Positions 35,125-44,971 of a stretch of 64,000 bases of DNA are shown here, in pieces (position 1 is the first letter of the stretch; every line of letters starts with the position of its first letter). Under the pieces are notes generated by a model. The model was not told the DNA's origin. It made no database searches and saw only the letters and a list, made by a program, of their open reading frames with translations. The stretch comes from DASQHY01 sp035602605 (GTDB lineage: Bacteria > Acidobacteriota > Terriglobia > Acidiferrales > UBA7541), in the NCBI GenBank assembly GCA_035602605.1, contig DATNLZ010000091.1, forward strand, positions 46,866 to 110,865, written 5' to 3'. A program made the translations under genes and the position numbers.

Positions 35125-35955
35125 TCAGTCTTCCCGCAAATGCAAGAATTCGATTAGTTTCAACCGATACTGCTCTGGCGCAACCACGCTGGCTTCCTCA
35201 TGGCACATGCCGTGAATTTGCAAAAGGCTCTTGGGTTGGCGTGCAGCGCGAAAAACAGTTTCGCTCAGAGGGCTTGGTAAAACCGGGTCGTTGCTGCAGT
35301 ACACGATGAGAACCGGCACATTCACTTCCCGCAATTTCCGCGTTGTATCGAATTTCGATTTAGCTAGCCACGCGATTCCCGGAACATAAGGCAGCAATTG
35401 TCTTGCAGCCGCTTTCGTCGACGCGAATGGAGCCTCTAAAATGAGGGCTCGCACGTTTCGCTTGGTTACCAGATCCCCGGCCACCGCGGTTCCCAGCGAC
35501 TGGCCAAAGGAAACCACTTCACCCGGAGTGATTTTGCGTATGTTCACCAAATAGTCATACGCAGCTTGCGCATCGCGATAAATCCCCGCCTCGCTAGGCT
35601 CACCGGTGCTTCTCCCATAGCCGCGGTATTCCACCGCCAGCACATTCCCTGGCAGATTCCATAAAAATCGATAAAGCTCCGCGCGATTGGTAATGTTCCC
35701 CGCATTTCCGTGAAACGCGAGGAACGTTACGTTTGCATCGTTGTGCGGAATCCACCAAGCGTGCAGCCTCTCTCCGTCCGCTGTCTGGATGGAACTATTT
35801 TCAACGGGCAGACCTCGCGGGTGCCAATCCCCTGTCAAACGCCCTGGATAGTCTGGAGAGAAAATCAGTTTCGATTCAACGATTCTTACGAGCAGCAAAA
35901 TCAGAAGGTAAACAATGACGATGGATGCCGCATAGCGGGTAATTTTGTTGGACAC
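35125..35955 (-). CDS. Membrane-anchored alpha/beta hydrolase, YqkD/BEM46-like
   Basis: The protein has 276 residues from a GTG. An N-terminal membrane helix (about 7-27) anchors an alpha/beta-hydrolase domain with the oxyanion region FHGNAGN (near 84-90), the nucleophile elbow GQSLG (near 153-157), Asp in 'IVYCSNDPVLPS' (near 222) and His in HGMCHEE (near 250). The triad is complete. BEM46-like hydrolases have no firm substrate. It lies just downstream of MOSC and purD on the same strand, with 30 bp between, so it may be in the same transcript. Confidence 0.88.
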   Translation of the reverse strand: MSNKITRYAASIVIVYLLILLLVRIVESKLIFSPDYPGRLTGDWHPRGLPVENSSIQTADGERLHAWWIPHNDANVTFLAFHGNAGNITNRAELYRFLWNLPGNVLAVEYRGYGRSTGEPSEAGIYRDAQAAYDYLVNIRKITPGEVVSFGQSLGTAVAGDLVTKRNVRALILEAPFASTKAAARQLLPYVPGIAWLAKSKFDTTRKLREVNVPVLIVYCSNDPVLPSPLSETVFRAARQPKSLLQIHGMCHEEASVVAPEQYRLKLIEFLHLRED

Positions 35956-35985
35956 CGACGCTGCCGTTACGCCTTCAGTCTGTCT

Positions 35986-36444
35986 TCAGTCATTCATAGC
36001 CAGTGCACCGGTCTCCGCGGGCGAATGAATCACCACCTCAATTGTGTCGCCCTGTCGAATGCGCCCCGCTTCCATCACGCGGCACAGCGTCCCGCGCTTT
36101 CCCTTTAGAGCCTGCTTCAAACCCACGCGAATTGTTTCCATTTGATCGCATGGCTCACACCGGATACTGACCTCCAGCAGCGCGCCGCCAACACGCACCT
36201 GTTGCCCGGTCACTAGCGCATCCACATCGATTCCCTGTGTCGTTATATTTTCGCGTACAATTCCGGGCCTCAGCCCAAACTCGGCCAGGCGCTCACTGGC
36301 CATCAGCAGCACCTGTCGCTGCCCACGCGGACGCGCGTGCGCGCATCCTTCGAAGCCTGCATCGGCGATTGCCTGAATCTCGGCCATCTCGGCCATCGGG
36401 ACGCGCTTTGCTGGCGCGCGAAATAAATGCAGCACTTTGCTCAT
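35986..36444 (-). CDS. MOSC-domain protein
   Basis: The protein has 152 residues, a single MOSC domain as in small YiiM-type proteins. It has 'GFEGCAHARPRGQRQVLLMA' and 'SIRCEPCDQME', with the conserved Cys (near residues 114-117) that may bind sulfur in molybdenum-cofactor sulfur transfer. The family is linked with protection against toxic N-hydroxylated bases. It follows purD by 5 bp, which suggests a shared operon. Confidence 0.85.
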   Translation of the reverse strand: MSKVLHLFRAPAKRVPMAEMAEIQAIADAGFEGCAHARPRGQRQVLLMASERLAEFGLRPGIVRENITTQGIDVDALVTGQQVRVGGALLEVSIRCEPCDQMETIRVGLKQALKGKRGTLCRVMEAGRIRQGDTIEVVIHSPAETGALAMND

Positions 36445-36449
36445 CGGAG

Positions 36450-37769
36450 TTAGTCTCCCGCGACGCGGCTCTTCACCGTCACGCCAATATCTTTTCTGTA
36501 GTGCGCACCTTCAAAATGTATTTTCCCGGCAGCCCGATAGGCTTTCTCAGACGCTGCGGCGAGGGTCGGGCCCACCGCCGTCACGCCGAGCACGCGCCCG
36601 CCGCTTGTCATCAGCGACCCCTCTTTCCGGTTCGTTCCGGCATGCAACACGCGCACGCCAGTAATTGTTTCGGCCTCCGCAATTCCCTCAATCTTCTTGC
36701 TGCTCTCATAGTTTCCGGGGTAACCCCGCGAGGCCATTACCACGCAGACGCTCGCTTCCGGCTTCCACTTCACTTTCTTTGGTTCGAGCTTCCCACGCGC
36801 GGTGTCATCAAGCACCTCTGCCAAATCAAAATCGATTCTTGCTGCAAGGGCCTGCGCTTCAGGATCTCCCATCCGGCAATTGAATTCCAAGACCTTCGGC
36901 CCCTCCGCGGTCAGCATCAGTCCAAAATACAAAAATCCGCGATAGTCAATTCGCTCTCTTTCTAACCCGCGAATCACCGGCCACGCAATCGTCTCCAGAA
37001 TTATCTTCTCAAGCCCCTCGGGCAGCAGCTCTTGTGTCGAGTAAGCGCCCATGCCGCCCGTGTTTGGTCCCGCATTTCCGTCAAATGCGCGCTTGTGATC
37101 GCGCGCCGCCGCAAGTGGCGCCACATGCATTCCGTCGGTCAGCACAATATAAGATAGCTCCTCACCCTCAAGCGCTTCTTCCATCAACACGCGTTGGCCC
37201 GCACTCCCGAATTCACGCTTGTCCATGAGCCGCTCGACGAACGAGGTCGCTTCATCCGGAGACGCCGTAACCAGTACGCCCTTCCCTCCGCACAATCCAT
37301 CCGCCTTGATCACCATCGGCCAATCCACCGAGCATAGCGCGCTGTACGCGTCGCCCGGCGAATCGTACATCCCATAAACATTCGCAGTAGGAATATTGTG
37401 CCGCGTCAAAAAATCCTTCGCGAATATTTTGCTTCCCTCGAGCTGGGCTCCCTTTTTGCGCGGACCCACCAGGGCCCAGCCGCGCTTTTCAAACTGGTCG
37501 GCCACGCCCGCTACCAGCGGTGCCTCCGGACCAACCACCGTCAAATCGGGGTTGAGCCGCTCCGCCAGGGCCACAATCGCCCCGACATCGGAAGCGTCAG
37601 TCGCCGTCAGCGCGTAGCATTCCACGCCGGGCCTCCCGGCCGCCTGGCCCTCCATCGCAATCCCGCCATTTCCGGGCGCACACCAAATCTTCTCGACGCG
37701 CGAGCTTTCGCGCAGCTTCCACACGAGCGCATGTTCCCGCCCGCCACCGCCAATGACCAGAACTTTCAT
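36450..37769 (-). CDS. purD: Phosphoribosylamine-glycine ligase
   Basis: The protein is 439 residues from the ATG at 37769 (MKVLVIGGGGREHALVWKL); 24 upstream residues of the longer frame are unlikely. It has the family Rossmann start GGGGREHAL, the ATP-grasp region 'MVIKADGLCGGKGVLV', 'NTGGMGAYS' and 'EFNCRMGDPEAQAL'. PurD joins glycine to phosphoribosylamine in purine synthesis; purH lies at 59.8 kb. It is followed by MOSC and a hydrolase on the same strand. It is divergent from the gene at 37899. Confidence 0.96.
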   Translation of the reverse strand: MKVLVIGGGGREHALVWKLRESSRVEKIWCAPGNGGIAMEGQAAGRPGVECYALTATDASDVGAIVALAERLNPDLTVVGPEAPLVAGVADQFEKRGWALVGPRKKGAQLEGSKIFAKDFLTRHNIPTANVYGMYDSPGDAYSALCSVDWPMVIKADGLCGGKGVLVTASPDEATSFVERLMDKREFGSAGQRVLMEEALEGEELSYIVLTDGMHVAPLAAARDHKRAFDGNAGPNTGGMGAYSTQELLPEGLEKIILETIAWPVIRGLERERIDYRGFLYFGLMLTAEGPKVLEFNCRMGDPEAQALAARIDFDLAEVLDDTARGKLEPKKVKWKPEASVCVVMASRGYPGNYESSKKIEGIAEAETITGVRVLHAGTNRKEGSLMTSGGRVLGVTAVGPTLAAASEKAYRAAGKIHFEGAHYRKDIGVTVKSRVAGD

Positions 37770-37898
37770 GGACGCATCCGCGCCTCGCTTCTTCGTTTTT
37801 TCTCGCTTCCAAACGATAGTCGTCCTGTGTCCTGGTGTCAACGCACCCGCTTTCCATCCTTATTGACGCTTCGCCGCCTTAAACCCTACGATTCCACG

Positions 37899-40800
37899 GT
37901 GCGCAGTCAGCCCGCAAGCCGTCAAGATCTGTTCGGAATTTTGCTGTGTTTTTTTGTCTCCGGCGCAGCCGGACTCATCTACCAGGTCGCATGGAGCAAA
38001 GCGCTCGGCCTGATTTTTGGTCACACGGTCTATGCCATCGCTACAGTTCTCGCGGTTTTTATGGCCGGACTCGCCGCCGGCAGCGCATGGCTCGGCAGTT
38101 GGAGCGAGCGCCGCACCCGTCCAGTCGCACTATATGCCTGGATCGAGCTCGCCGTCGCAGCCGCCGGCGCGCTTTCGCTCGTTGGTCTGCTTGGCGTCCG
38201 CGGTTTATATCTCGCTGCTTATCCGGCGATGGGCGGCTCAAAACCATTCTTGCTGGCCCTTCGTTTCGTAAGCGCAGCAATCGTTCTTTTTCTTCCAACG
38301 TTCCTGATGGGCGGCACTCTCCCGATCCTGGTTCGCGGTCTTACGCGAACCCCTGCCGACCTCGCTGCCCGTGTCAGTCGTCTCTATTGGGTCAACACAC
38401 TCGGTGCCGTCGCTGGCACCTTACTCGCCGGATTCATTCTTCTCCCCGCGCTCGGTCTGCGTCTAACCATTGCTTGTGCCGTCGCTCTCAACCTCCTCGC
38501 CGGTCTGGTTGCGCTGCGAATTTCTCGTGGCCCATCTCCCGCACAGGACCGGGCAACTCCGCCGCTCACAATTCCCGATGATTCAAACACCTCCGCGGCA
38601 AACGAAAACGTCAACGCCTCGGTCACCCAAACTGCAAGCTTCGATCCGTTGGGCACGTCCAGGCGCGGTTTGCTGTTCGCGTTTGGCATTGTTGGCGCTA
38701 CCGCCATCGCCTACGAAATTGCTTGGACGCGCTTACTCGCGGCCATACTCGGCAGCTCCACGTATGCGTTCACGCTGATGCTCGCCACCTTCCTTGTCGG
38801 CGTGGTCATCGGCAGCATCCTCTTCGAACGCTGGTTTTTTCGCTCCCAGCAAGTCTCGCTAACCACTTTTTCCCGTAGCCAAACTTGGACAGGTCTCGCT
38901 GCGTTCTACTTTCTCGTACTCTTCCAGCAAATTCCTTCCGTCGTTCCTCCGATTCTTCGCGCCACTCATGAAACGTTTGGTGGACTGGTTCTCGCTCAAT
39001 TTGTCACCAGCGCTCTCGCCATGCTCCCGGCCGCAATCGTTTTTGGTTTCAATTTTCCCGCTGCCGTGGTTCTTCTTGCGCGTAACCGGGAAGCCGACTC
39101 TGATCATTCCGCAGCTGTGGGCCGCGCCTATGCTGCGAACACGCTCGGCGCCATCGCCGGTGCGGTAGTCACAGGATTCTGGCTCGTTCCGTCCCTGGGC
39201 GCCTTCCGAGTCGTCGCAGGCATGGCTGCAGTCAATCTTTTCCTCGCCCTGATTTTCGAGCTGTTCTCGATTCCGCGGCGCATCCCGGCTCTGGCCGCAA
39301 ATCTGATCCTGATCTTTTTCGTTGTTGTATCCGGGTGGTCCTCGATCTTCTACGACCGCGCCCTCACTTCTTTCTCGACGGTCCTCTATTGGAATCTTCA
39401 CAATCATCTCACTCCCACGGAAGCGGCCGACACCTTCGATCATCCTTTTGTAGCCGACGGCCTTAATGCTTCCATCGCCGTTGCCCGCAGCGAAGATTAC
39501 CTAGCTCTCACCACCAACGGAAAGGTTGACGCCTCCAATCGCGATGCACCCACGCAGCTTTTCGTTGGACATCTTGGCGCGGTTTTCCATCCCGCATTGC
39601 GCCGAGTCTTAATCGTCGGCTTCGGCAGCGGTATGACGGTTTCAGCGGTCGCCGGGTACTCTGAAGTGCAGCGAATTGATTGCGTCGAAATCGAGCCCGC
39701 TGTCATTCAGGCCGCTCCTTATCTTGAAACACTCAATCGCGGCGTGCTTGGCGACCCGCGTGTGCACGTCGTCCTCGATGACGCTCGTAATTTCCTGCTC
39801 ACCTCGCGGGATCAGTACGATCTCATTATCTCCGAGCCCTCCAACCCATGGATCGCCGGCATCGCCACTCTTTTCACCGATGAATATTATTCTGCTGTCC
39901 GCCAGCGTCTCGCCGTAGGCGGCATCTTCGTCCAATGGGTACAGGGATACGCGCTTGATCCCGCGGACCTCCGCATGATCGTCGCCACGTTCTCGAAACA
40001 TTTTCCCGAAGCCACTCTCTGGCACGCGCAGGGCGTTGACCTCGTATTACTCGGACGCACCGATATTCGCCCCCTCCGCTTCGATCGCTTGCGTTCTCTC
40101 TGGGAGATTCCCCGGCTCCGTGAAGACTTCCGCACCCTCGAGCTGCGTCAACCCGAAGGCATCGTTGCCTATTACTTGCTGAATGATGAAGGGGTTCGTC
40201 GCATGGCCGCCGGCAGTGTACTCAACACCGACGATAAGACTCTGCTCGAATACCATGCGCCGCGTGCCCTTCTCAATCACCGCCTCTCCGAAAAAAACCA
40301 CGAGTTGATCATCCAATTCCATAAAGGTCTTCTTCCCGTCAATCTGGATTCCTTCGAAGACCGCCGCACTCTGGAAGCCACCGCCGATACTCTTTTCGCT
40401 CTCGACGACGTTTCCGCCGCCGCACCGTACCTCCGCGCACTCGATAGCGAATCGCCTACCGTACTCACCGAGATACTTCATGGCCGAGTGCACCTTTCCG
40501 CGAATCGTCTCGACCAGGCCCAGGCGGCTTTTGAAAACGCCTTGCGCATTGACCCGGTAGCCCTCGAGGCGCTCCACTGGCTTGCCATCGTCGACCACCG
40601 CCGCGCTGCCAATACCTCAGCCGAATCCCGCCTCGCGCAAATCCTCCAGCGCGATCCGCAATTCCGTCTAGCTCTCGCCGATCGCGTGCAGTTCGCGGAA
40701 GAACTTGGTGACTGGCCTGCTGCCGCCCGAGCGCAGGCCGCCCTCATCAGTGCCGCCGCAAATCCCGCGGCCATCGAGTATTGTCGCTTGGGTGAATTCT

Positions 40801-41111
40801 GGTTGCGGGTACCAAATCCTGCGGAGGGTGAAGGGGCGCTGCTGAGGGGCGTTGCACTAGATCCTTACAGCTTTTCCTGCCATCGTAATCTTGGCGAGTT
40901 CTATCGCCACAGAGGACAAATGGACCTCGCTCGCGAGCATCTTGAGTTGATCGTCCGCTTTTACCCTGATACCGATCCCGGCACCTTCACGTCTCTCGCT
41001 GCCGTCGACCGCGCGTTGGGCGACAATCGCGCCGCCCTTCAGGCACTTCGCAAGGGCCACCGCATCTTCCCCGACGATGAATCGCTCACCCGCGCACTGA
41101 CCAGAAACTAA
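37899..41111 (+). CDS. Multi-pass membrane protein with spermidine-synthase-like domain and TPR C-terminus
   Basis: The protein is about 1070 residues from a GTG at 37899 (a TTG at 37863 is possible; the frame is open further upstream but overlaps purD). The N-terminal ~520 residues have about 12 hydrophobic helices of the MFS/polyamine-synthase-like fusion type. Then comes a SpeE-like Rossmann domain with 'RVLIVGFGSGMTVSAVAGYS', EIEPAVIQA, 'VVLDDARNFLLTSRDQYDLI' and SEPSNPW (near 525-740). The last part has TPR-like repeats. Bacterial relatives are annotated as spermidine synthase but the activity is not proven. A deoxyhypusine-synthase-like gene ends 6 bp away on the other strand. Confidence 0.88.
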   Translation: MRSQPASRQDLFGILLCFFVSGAAGLIYQVAWSKALGLIFGHTVYAIATVLAVFMAGLAAGSAWLGSWSERRTRPVALYAWIELAVAAAGALSLVGLLGVRGLYLAAYPAMGGSKPFLLALRFVSAAIVLFLPTFLMGGTLPILVRGLTRTPADLAARVSRLYWVNTLGAVAGTLLAGFILLPALGLRLTIACAVALNLLAGLVALRISRGPSPAQDRATPPLTIPDDSNTSAANENVNASVTQTASFDPLGTSRRGLLFAFGIVGATAIAYEIAWTRLLAAILGSSTYAFTLMLATFLVGVVIGSILFERWFFRSQQVSLTTFSRSQTWTGLAAFYFLVLFQQIPSVVPPILRATHETFGGLVLAQFVTSALAMLPAAIVFGFNFPAAVVLLARNREADSDHSAAVGRAYAANTLGAIAGAVVTGFWLVPSLGAFRVVAGMAAVNLFLALIFELFSIPRRIPALAANLILIFFVVVSGWSSIFYDRALTSFSTVLYWNLHNHLTPTEAADTFDHPFVADGLNASIAVARSEDYLALTTNGKVDASNRDAPTQLFVGHLGAVFHPALRRVLIVGFGSGMTVSAVAGYSEVQRIDCVEIEPAVIQAAPYLETLNRGVLGDPRVHVVLDDARNFLLTSRDQYDLIISEPSNPWIAGIATLFTDEYYSAVRQRLAVGGIFVQWVQGYALDPADLRMIVATFSKHFPEATLWHAQGVDLVLLGRTDIRPLRFDRLRSLWEIPRLREDFRTLELRQPEGIVAYYLLNDEGVRRMAAGSVLNTDDKTLLEYHAPRALLNHRLSEKNHELIIQFHKGLLPVNLDSFEDRRTLEATADTLFALDDVSAAAPYLRALDSESPTVLTEILHGRVHLSANRLDQAQAAFENALRIDPVALEALHWLAIVDHRRAANTSAESRLAQILQRDPQFRLALADRVQFAEELGDWPAAARAQAALISAAANPAAIEYCRLGEFWLRVPNPAEGEGALLRGVALDPYSFSCHRNLGEFYRHRGQMDLAREHLELIVRFYPDTDPGTFTSLAAVDRALGDNRAALQALRKGHRIFPDDESLTRALTRN

Positions 41112-41117
41112 CCGCGC

Positions 41118-42116
41118 TCACCACCCCAGCACGTAAGCAAACATCAGCGGCGCTACGATGGTAGCGTCAGACTCAATAATGAACTTCGGCGTATCCGCTG
41201 CCAGCTTTCCCCACGTTATTTTTTCATTGGGTACCGCCCCTGAATACGACCCATAACTCGTCGTCGAATCGCTGATCTGGCAGAAGTACGCCCAACGCGC
41301 CACATTCTCTCGCCGCAAATCCTGATGCAGCATAGGCGCAACGCATATCGCAAAGTCTCCGGCAATCCCTCCCGCAATTTGGAAGAATCCCGCTGCGCTG
41401 TTTCGCGTTGTTCCCGTATACCAGCACGCCAGCTTCATCATGTATTCGATTCCGCTTCGTATCGTATTTACGTTCTTGACCTGCCCGCGCATCACCTGCG
41501 CAGCAAACATATTTCCCAGCGTCGAATCTTCCCAACCTGGCACGAACAGCGGCAAATTCTTTTCTGCCGCGGCCATCATCCAACTATCTTCGGGGTCAAT
41601 CTCATAATACTTTTCGAGCTTTCCGCTCGCGAGTACCTTGTAAAGAAATTCATGCGGAAAATATCGCTCGACGCGCTGGTCCGCCTGGCGCCATTCTTCC
41701 ATCACTGCGCCCTCGATCCGGCGCATCGCTTCCTGTTCGGGAATGCACGTGTCAGTCACGCGATTTAGATGACGCTCGAGCAGGCGCTCTTCATCTTCCG
41801 CCGTGAGATGCCGGTAGTGCGGCACGCGCTCGTAATGATCGTGGGCCACCAGGTTGTAGAGATCCTCCTCCAGGTTCGCGCCGGTGCAGCAGATCGCATG
41901 CACTTTGTCTTGTCGGATCATTTCCGCCAGCGAAATCCCCAGTTCCGCCGTGCTCATCGCTCCGCCCAGCGTTAAAAACATCTTCCCGCCTTCGGCAATA
42001 TGCTTTGCGTAGGCCTCCGCAGCATCCACCACCACGGCTGCATTGAAATGCCGGAAATGCCGCTTCACAAATGACGAAACCGGCGAGGCCAAACACTTGG
42101 CTGCCAATACGCTCAT
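41118..42116 (-). CDS. Deoxyhypusine-synthase-like protein
   Basis: The protein has 332 residues and covers the full deoxyhypusine synthase fold: 'MFLTLGGAMSTAELGISLAE', 'AICCTGANLEEDLYNLVAHD', 'VPGWEDSTLGNMFAAQVMRG' and near the C terminus PNEKITWGKL, with the Lys in the WGK motif that acts in catalysis in eukaryotic enzymes. Bacteria have no eIF5A, so homologs probably make homospermidine or another polyamine; that is inference. The ATG has a perfect AAGGAGG site. A leader with attenuator-like hairpins precedes it, and the spermidine-synthase-like gene converges on it. Confidence 0.87.
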   Translation of the reverse strand: MSVLAAKCLASPVSSFVKRHFRHFNAAVVVDAAEAYAKHIAEGGKMFLTLGGAMSTAELGISLAEMIRQDKVHAICCTGANLEEDLYNLVAHDHYERVPHYRHLTAEDEERLLERHLNRVTDTCIPEQEAMRRIEGAVMEEWRQADQRVERYFPHEFLYKVLASGKLEKYYEIDPEDSWMMAAAEKNLPLFVPGWEDSTLGNMFAAQVMRGQVKNVNTIRSGIEYMMKLACWYTGTTRNSAAGFFQIAGGIAGDFAICVAPMLHQDLRRENVARWAYFCQISDSTTSYGSYSGAVPNEKITWGKLAADTPKFIIESDATIVAPLMFAYVLGW

Positions 42117-42133
42117 AAAGTCCTCCTTGTGCT

Positions 42134-42214
42134 AAACGAAAAAAAGAAAAACACACCTAGCCAGCAACCGCCGCGCTCTTTGCAAAAAGTGGCGCGGCTA
42201 GAAGTAGCTAGCCG
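42134..42214 (-). promoter_or_regulatory. Attenuator-like leader of the deoxyhypusine-synthase-like gene
   Basis: On the minus strand, from the 5' side, a 7-bp hairpin CGGCTAG/CTAGCCG (42208-42214 with 42195-42201) shares its 3' arm with a second hairpin. The second is GCGCGGC pairing to GCCGCGC (42170-42176 with 42192-42198), extended by CTAGCC, and is followed by a U-rich tract (42152-42134). The two cannot form together. The U-tract ends 17 nt before the start codon. This is the layout of terminator/antiterminator control, though no known riboswitch core was recognised upstream. Confidence 0.5.
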
Positions 42215-42516
42215 TGTAGCTCAGGAGCCGGAACAATTTGTGCGGAGAAACATGCGGCTGAGGAAATTGCGATTTCAATTTACGTGCCACAATGAATGGA
42301 TAGCATATTCCCACAACCAGTTACCACAACATTCTCATCGATCCGTTTACTTCATGGGCCGGTTATTTTCTGTGCCGCCGGTCGGTTACGCGCTACTAAG
42401 AAAGCGACAGCATTGTATGTTCTCATCCTCTCGCCCGAACTGCTGAGGTCTACCGCCTCTGGGGTGCAGTGTGAGGGACGCCAAACACGGCTTTAAGTTT
42501 GCACATCTATTTTTAA

Positions 42517-43224
42517 TCAGATTGTTTCAGTTTGTGAAGAACCCTCTGTGAGGAATGCGTGAAGTGCCGCCACAATTTGAATCGGCAGATTGCTAGAAGC
42601 GCTCTTGCCCATCAATTCATGTCCCGCTCCTGAAATCTCCAGCAACATCTTGCGAGCAGGAATCAGTTCCAGCGCAGATTTCATCTCCTCGACTGACCCA
42701 AACGGATCGCGATCGCCGTGGACGAAAAGTGCCGGCTTTCCAAGCTTCGGAAAATGCGCGACCCGCAGCTCCGACGGCTTCCGCGGTGGGTGCAATGGAT
42801 AGGAAAGCAAAAGCAAGCCATCAACCAATTCCGGCTCCTCAGCAATGAGCATCGTTACCTGCCTGCCGCCATACGAATGCCCGCCAATGAACACCCGGCC
42901 GCCGCTCCTTTGCCCCAAGGTCCGCGCCCTCAAAGCAGCAATCGCTCGCCGCAGCCCGTCTCGGTCACGAGCCGCACCCCCAGGAAAGGGTGGCCCGTGC
43001 GGACGCACCTGCCGAAATGGCAGATCGCACCGCAATACGTTGAAGCCCGCCTCTGCAAACGCATTTCCCACCGCCACCAACAGCTGCGATTCACAATTCG
43101 CCCCTGCACCATGCGTGAGGACCAATGAATCCCCATTTTCGTGAACCGGCACATCTAAGAAACCTTGAACAGCGAGTTCGCCGCTGAAGTCAACAAAGCG
43201 CTCCACAGAGGTTTGCGATGCCAC
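42517..43224 (-). CDS. Alpha/beta hydrolase, dienelactone/KANL3-Tex30-like
   Basis: The protein is about 235 residues from a GTG at 43224 (an upstream start at 43263 adds 13 residues). It shows 'LVLTHGAGANCESQLLVAVG', nucleophile elbow GGHSYGGRQ, 'PALFVHGDRDPFGS' with the acid and GAGHEL with His. This pattern is that of the KANL3/Tex30 hydrolase-like domain, whose substrate is unknown. It lies between the GH27 pseudogene and the deoxyhypusine-synthase-like gene, all on the minus strand, but with a 400-bp gap before the latter. Confidence 0.85.
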   Translation of the reverse strand: MASQTSVERFVDFSGELAVQGFLDVPVHENGDSLVLTHGAGANCESQLLVAVGNAFAEAGFNVLRCDLPFRQVRPHGPPFPGGAARDRDGLRRAIAALRARTLGQRSGGRVFIGGHSYGGRQVTMLIAEEPELVDGLLLLSYPLHPPRKPSELRVAHFPKLGKPALFVHGDRDPFGSVEEMKSALELIPARKMLLEISGAGHELMGKSASSNLPIQIVAALHAFLTEGSSQTETI

Positions 43225-43270
43225 CCAGTACCTGCCTTGACATTCATGTGTGCCGCAGCACAATCAGCAA

Positions 43271-44795
43271 TTACTCCTGCGAAACACGCAGCAACACCGA
43301 CGCATGCGCACGCAAATTCAATTTGATTCCCGGGAGCGCTCCCCAATCCTCGCGTTTCCACAGATCACGGACGGCCGCCTTCTTCGCGGCGATTCCCAGA
43401 TCCTGCCAATCCGCCTGAATTATTTCTTCCGCATCTCCAAGATTGGTGATCGAGGTATATTTATCTTTCGAATTGGCCACGTCCGCTGCCCACCCTACAA
43501 TATTCCCGCGCGCATAGGACTGATGATTCCCGCTGCTCGTTTGATCAATCGCCAGCACTTCAGGGTTTGTAATCAGCGACACAGTGAACTCATCATTGCC
43601 CGGCAAATCTCCCCCCCCCAAATTAGGGGCGATCGGAACATGCACCACAGCGTCATCAAGGTGTATTGCTCATCACGCGTGAAGGCCGTCCACCGTCGCG
43701 CATCCTTCCCGCTCGCCCCAAAGGCAGCATGTCCGCATCTGGCCAAGCCCCTGGCCGCCCGGCAGTCCTCGGCGATGCGGCCCAATCTCGGGCCCGCCCA
43801 AACTGCGCCTTGAGGCTCGGCCACTTGTCCCAGAAATCATCCGAGATCCGCCACATCTGCGCATACTTCCCGAAAAAGTCCGCTTCGGTAATCGGCGCCG
43901 GGCCCGGCGACAAACTCAGCACCATCGGCCTTCCGGTCTTGCGAATCGCTTGGCTCAGGGCCTTGATCTCCGCTGGCTGATATAAATGACTGGCCATATC
44001 ATCTGCCTTTATGAAATCGATTCCCCACGACGCGTACAACTCCGCGATCGAGTCGTAATAAGCCTGCGCGCCAGGTTTCGTCGTGTCCACACCCCACATG
44101 TCTGCGTTCCACCGGCACGCATTATCTTTGTCCGCTACAGCACTCGCGCGCACATCGCTTCCTTTCACCGCCAAATTCTCGGCCACCGCCTGCCGCGGAA
44201 TTCCGCGCATAATATGGATTCCAAGCTTCAGGCCTTTGCCGTGCACGTAATCTGCTAGCGGCTTGAACCCCGCGCCGTTGGCCGCGGACGGGAACCGATT
44301 CTCCGCGGGCAGCAACCGACCATACTCATCAAGCACCACCCGCGCACCCGGCAGGTAATCGTGGCTTTTGGCATTTGGCTCATACCATTGAATATCCACG
44401 ACGATGTATTGCCAACCGTACTTCGCCAAGTGGCGCGCCATATAATCCGCATTGGCCTTCACCGACTCCTCGCGCACGCCAGTCCCGAACGCATCCCAGC
44501 TATTCCACCCCATCGGCGGAGTCGCAGCCAGCATGTCTCCAGTCGTTTCTTTTGCATTTGAGTTCTGCTCCATCTCCGTATTGGTCTTCACATCGGGCAT
44601 CACATTGACGGTCTGATGGACCGTCGCTTGCTCGTCAGCGGTAGGAGCCTGCGCAGCCGGTATCTCGGTCAGCGATGACGTTGCTGCTGCTGTGATCTTT
44701 TGGCGTGGATTTGCCGGCGTTGTGGTGGCGATTGATTTCGTCTGCAGCGCAAAACGCGGAGCAAGGGTAGTGACTACAAGCAACACGAACATCAT
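43271..44795 (-). pseudogene. GH27-type alpha-galactosidase, broken by two frameshifts
   Basis: Reading from 44795 on the minus strand, a signal-peptide-like N terminus and linker are followed by the GH27 core with TPPMGWNSWDAFG, 'YIVVDIQWYEP' and 'WGIDFIKADDM' (the catalytic Asp) up to 'AWPDADMLPLG'. The frame then shifts near 43680-43720: FTRDEQYTLMTLW continues in a second frame, and at a run of eight G (43612-43619) it shifts again to 'GGDLPGNDEFTVSLITNPEV'. The rest to the stop at 43271 is the C-terminal beta domain. The three parts together make a full-length enzyme. Either the gene is decaying or the homopolymer was misread. Confidence 0.8.
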
Positions 44796-44971
44796 GCGGT
44801 TACTCGTTAACCTGTAGACTCATTGGATGGCGCAACCGCGACCCCCGCGCGGGTCGTTCCGTGCGAACTAACACGACGCCTTTTCACCGCGCAAGCGAGA
44901 CATCCGAAAGTGCCGCCTCGAAATCATGACGCTGTCGGTCATTTGTTAATCTTTGAAGCTAAACGTGCAAA

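Noticed and set aside
37398..37898. Extension of the spermidine-synthase-like frame across purD
   Set aside because: It is antisense to a solid purD gene and has no matching domain; the GTG at 37899 fits the first membrane helix.
42190..42260. Possible tRNA gene suggested by GTAGCTCAG
   Set aside because: No anticodon arm, T-arm or acceptor stem can be completed.
43656..43700. Stop codon TGA after the first part of the GH27 gene as a possible Sec codon
   Set aside because: The coding sequence continues in another frame, not in the same frame, so it is a frameshift and not UGA decoding.
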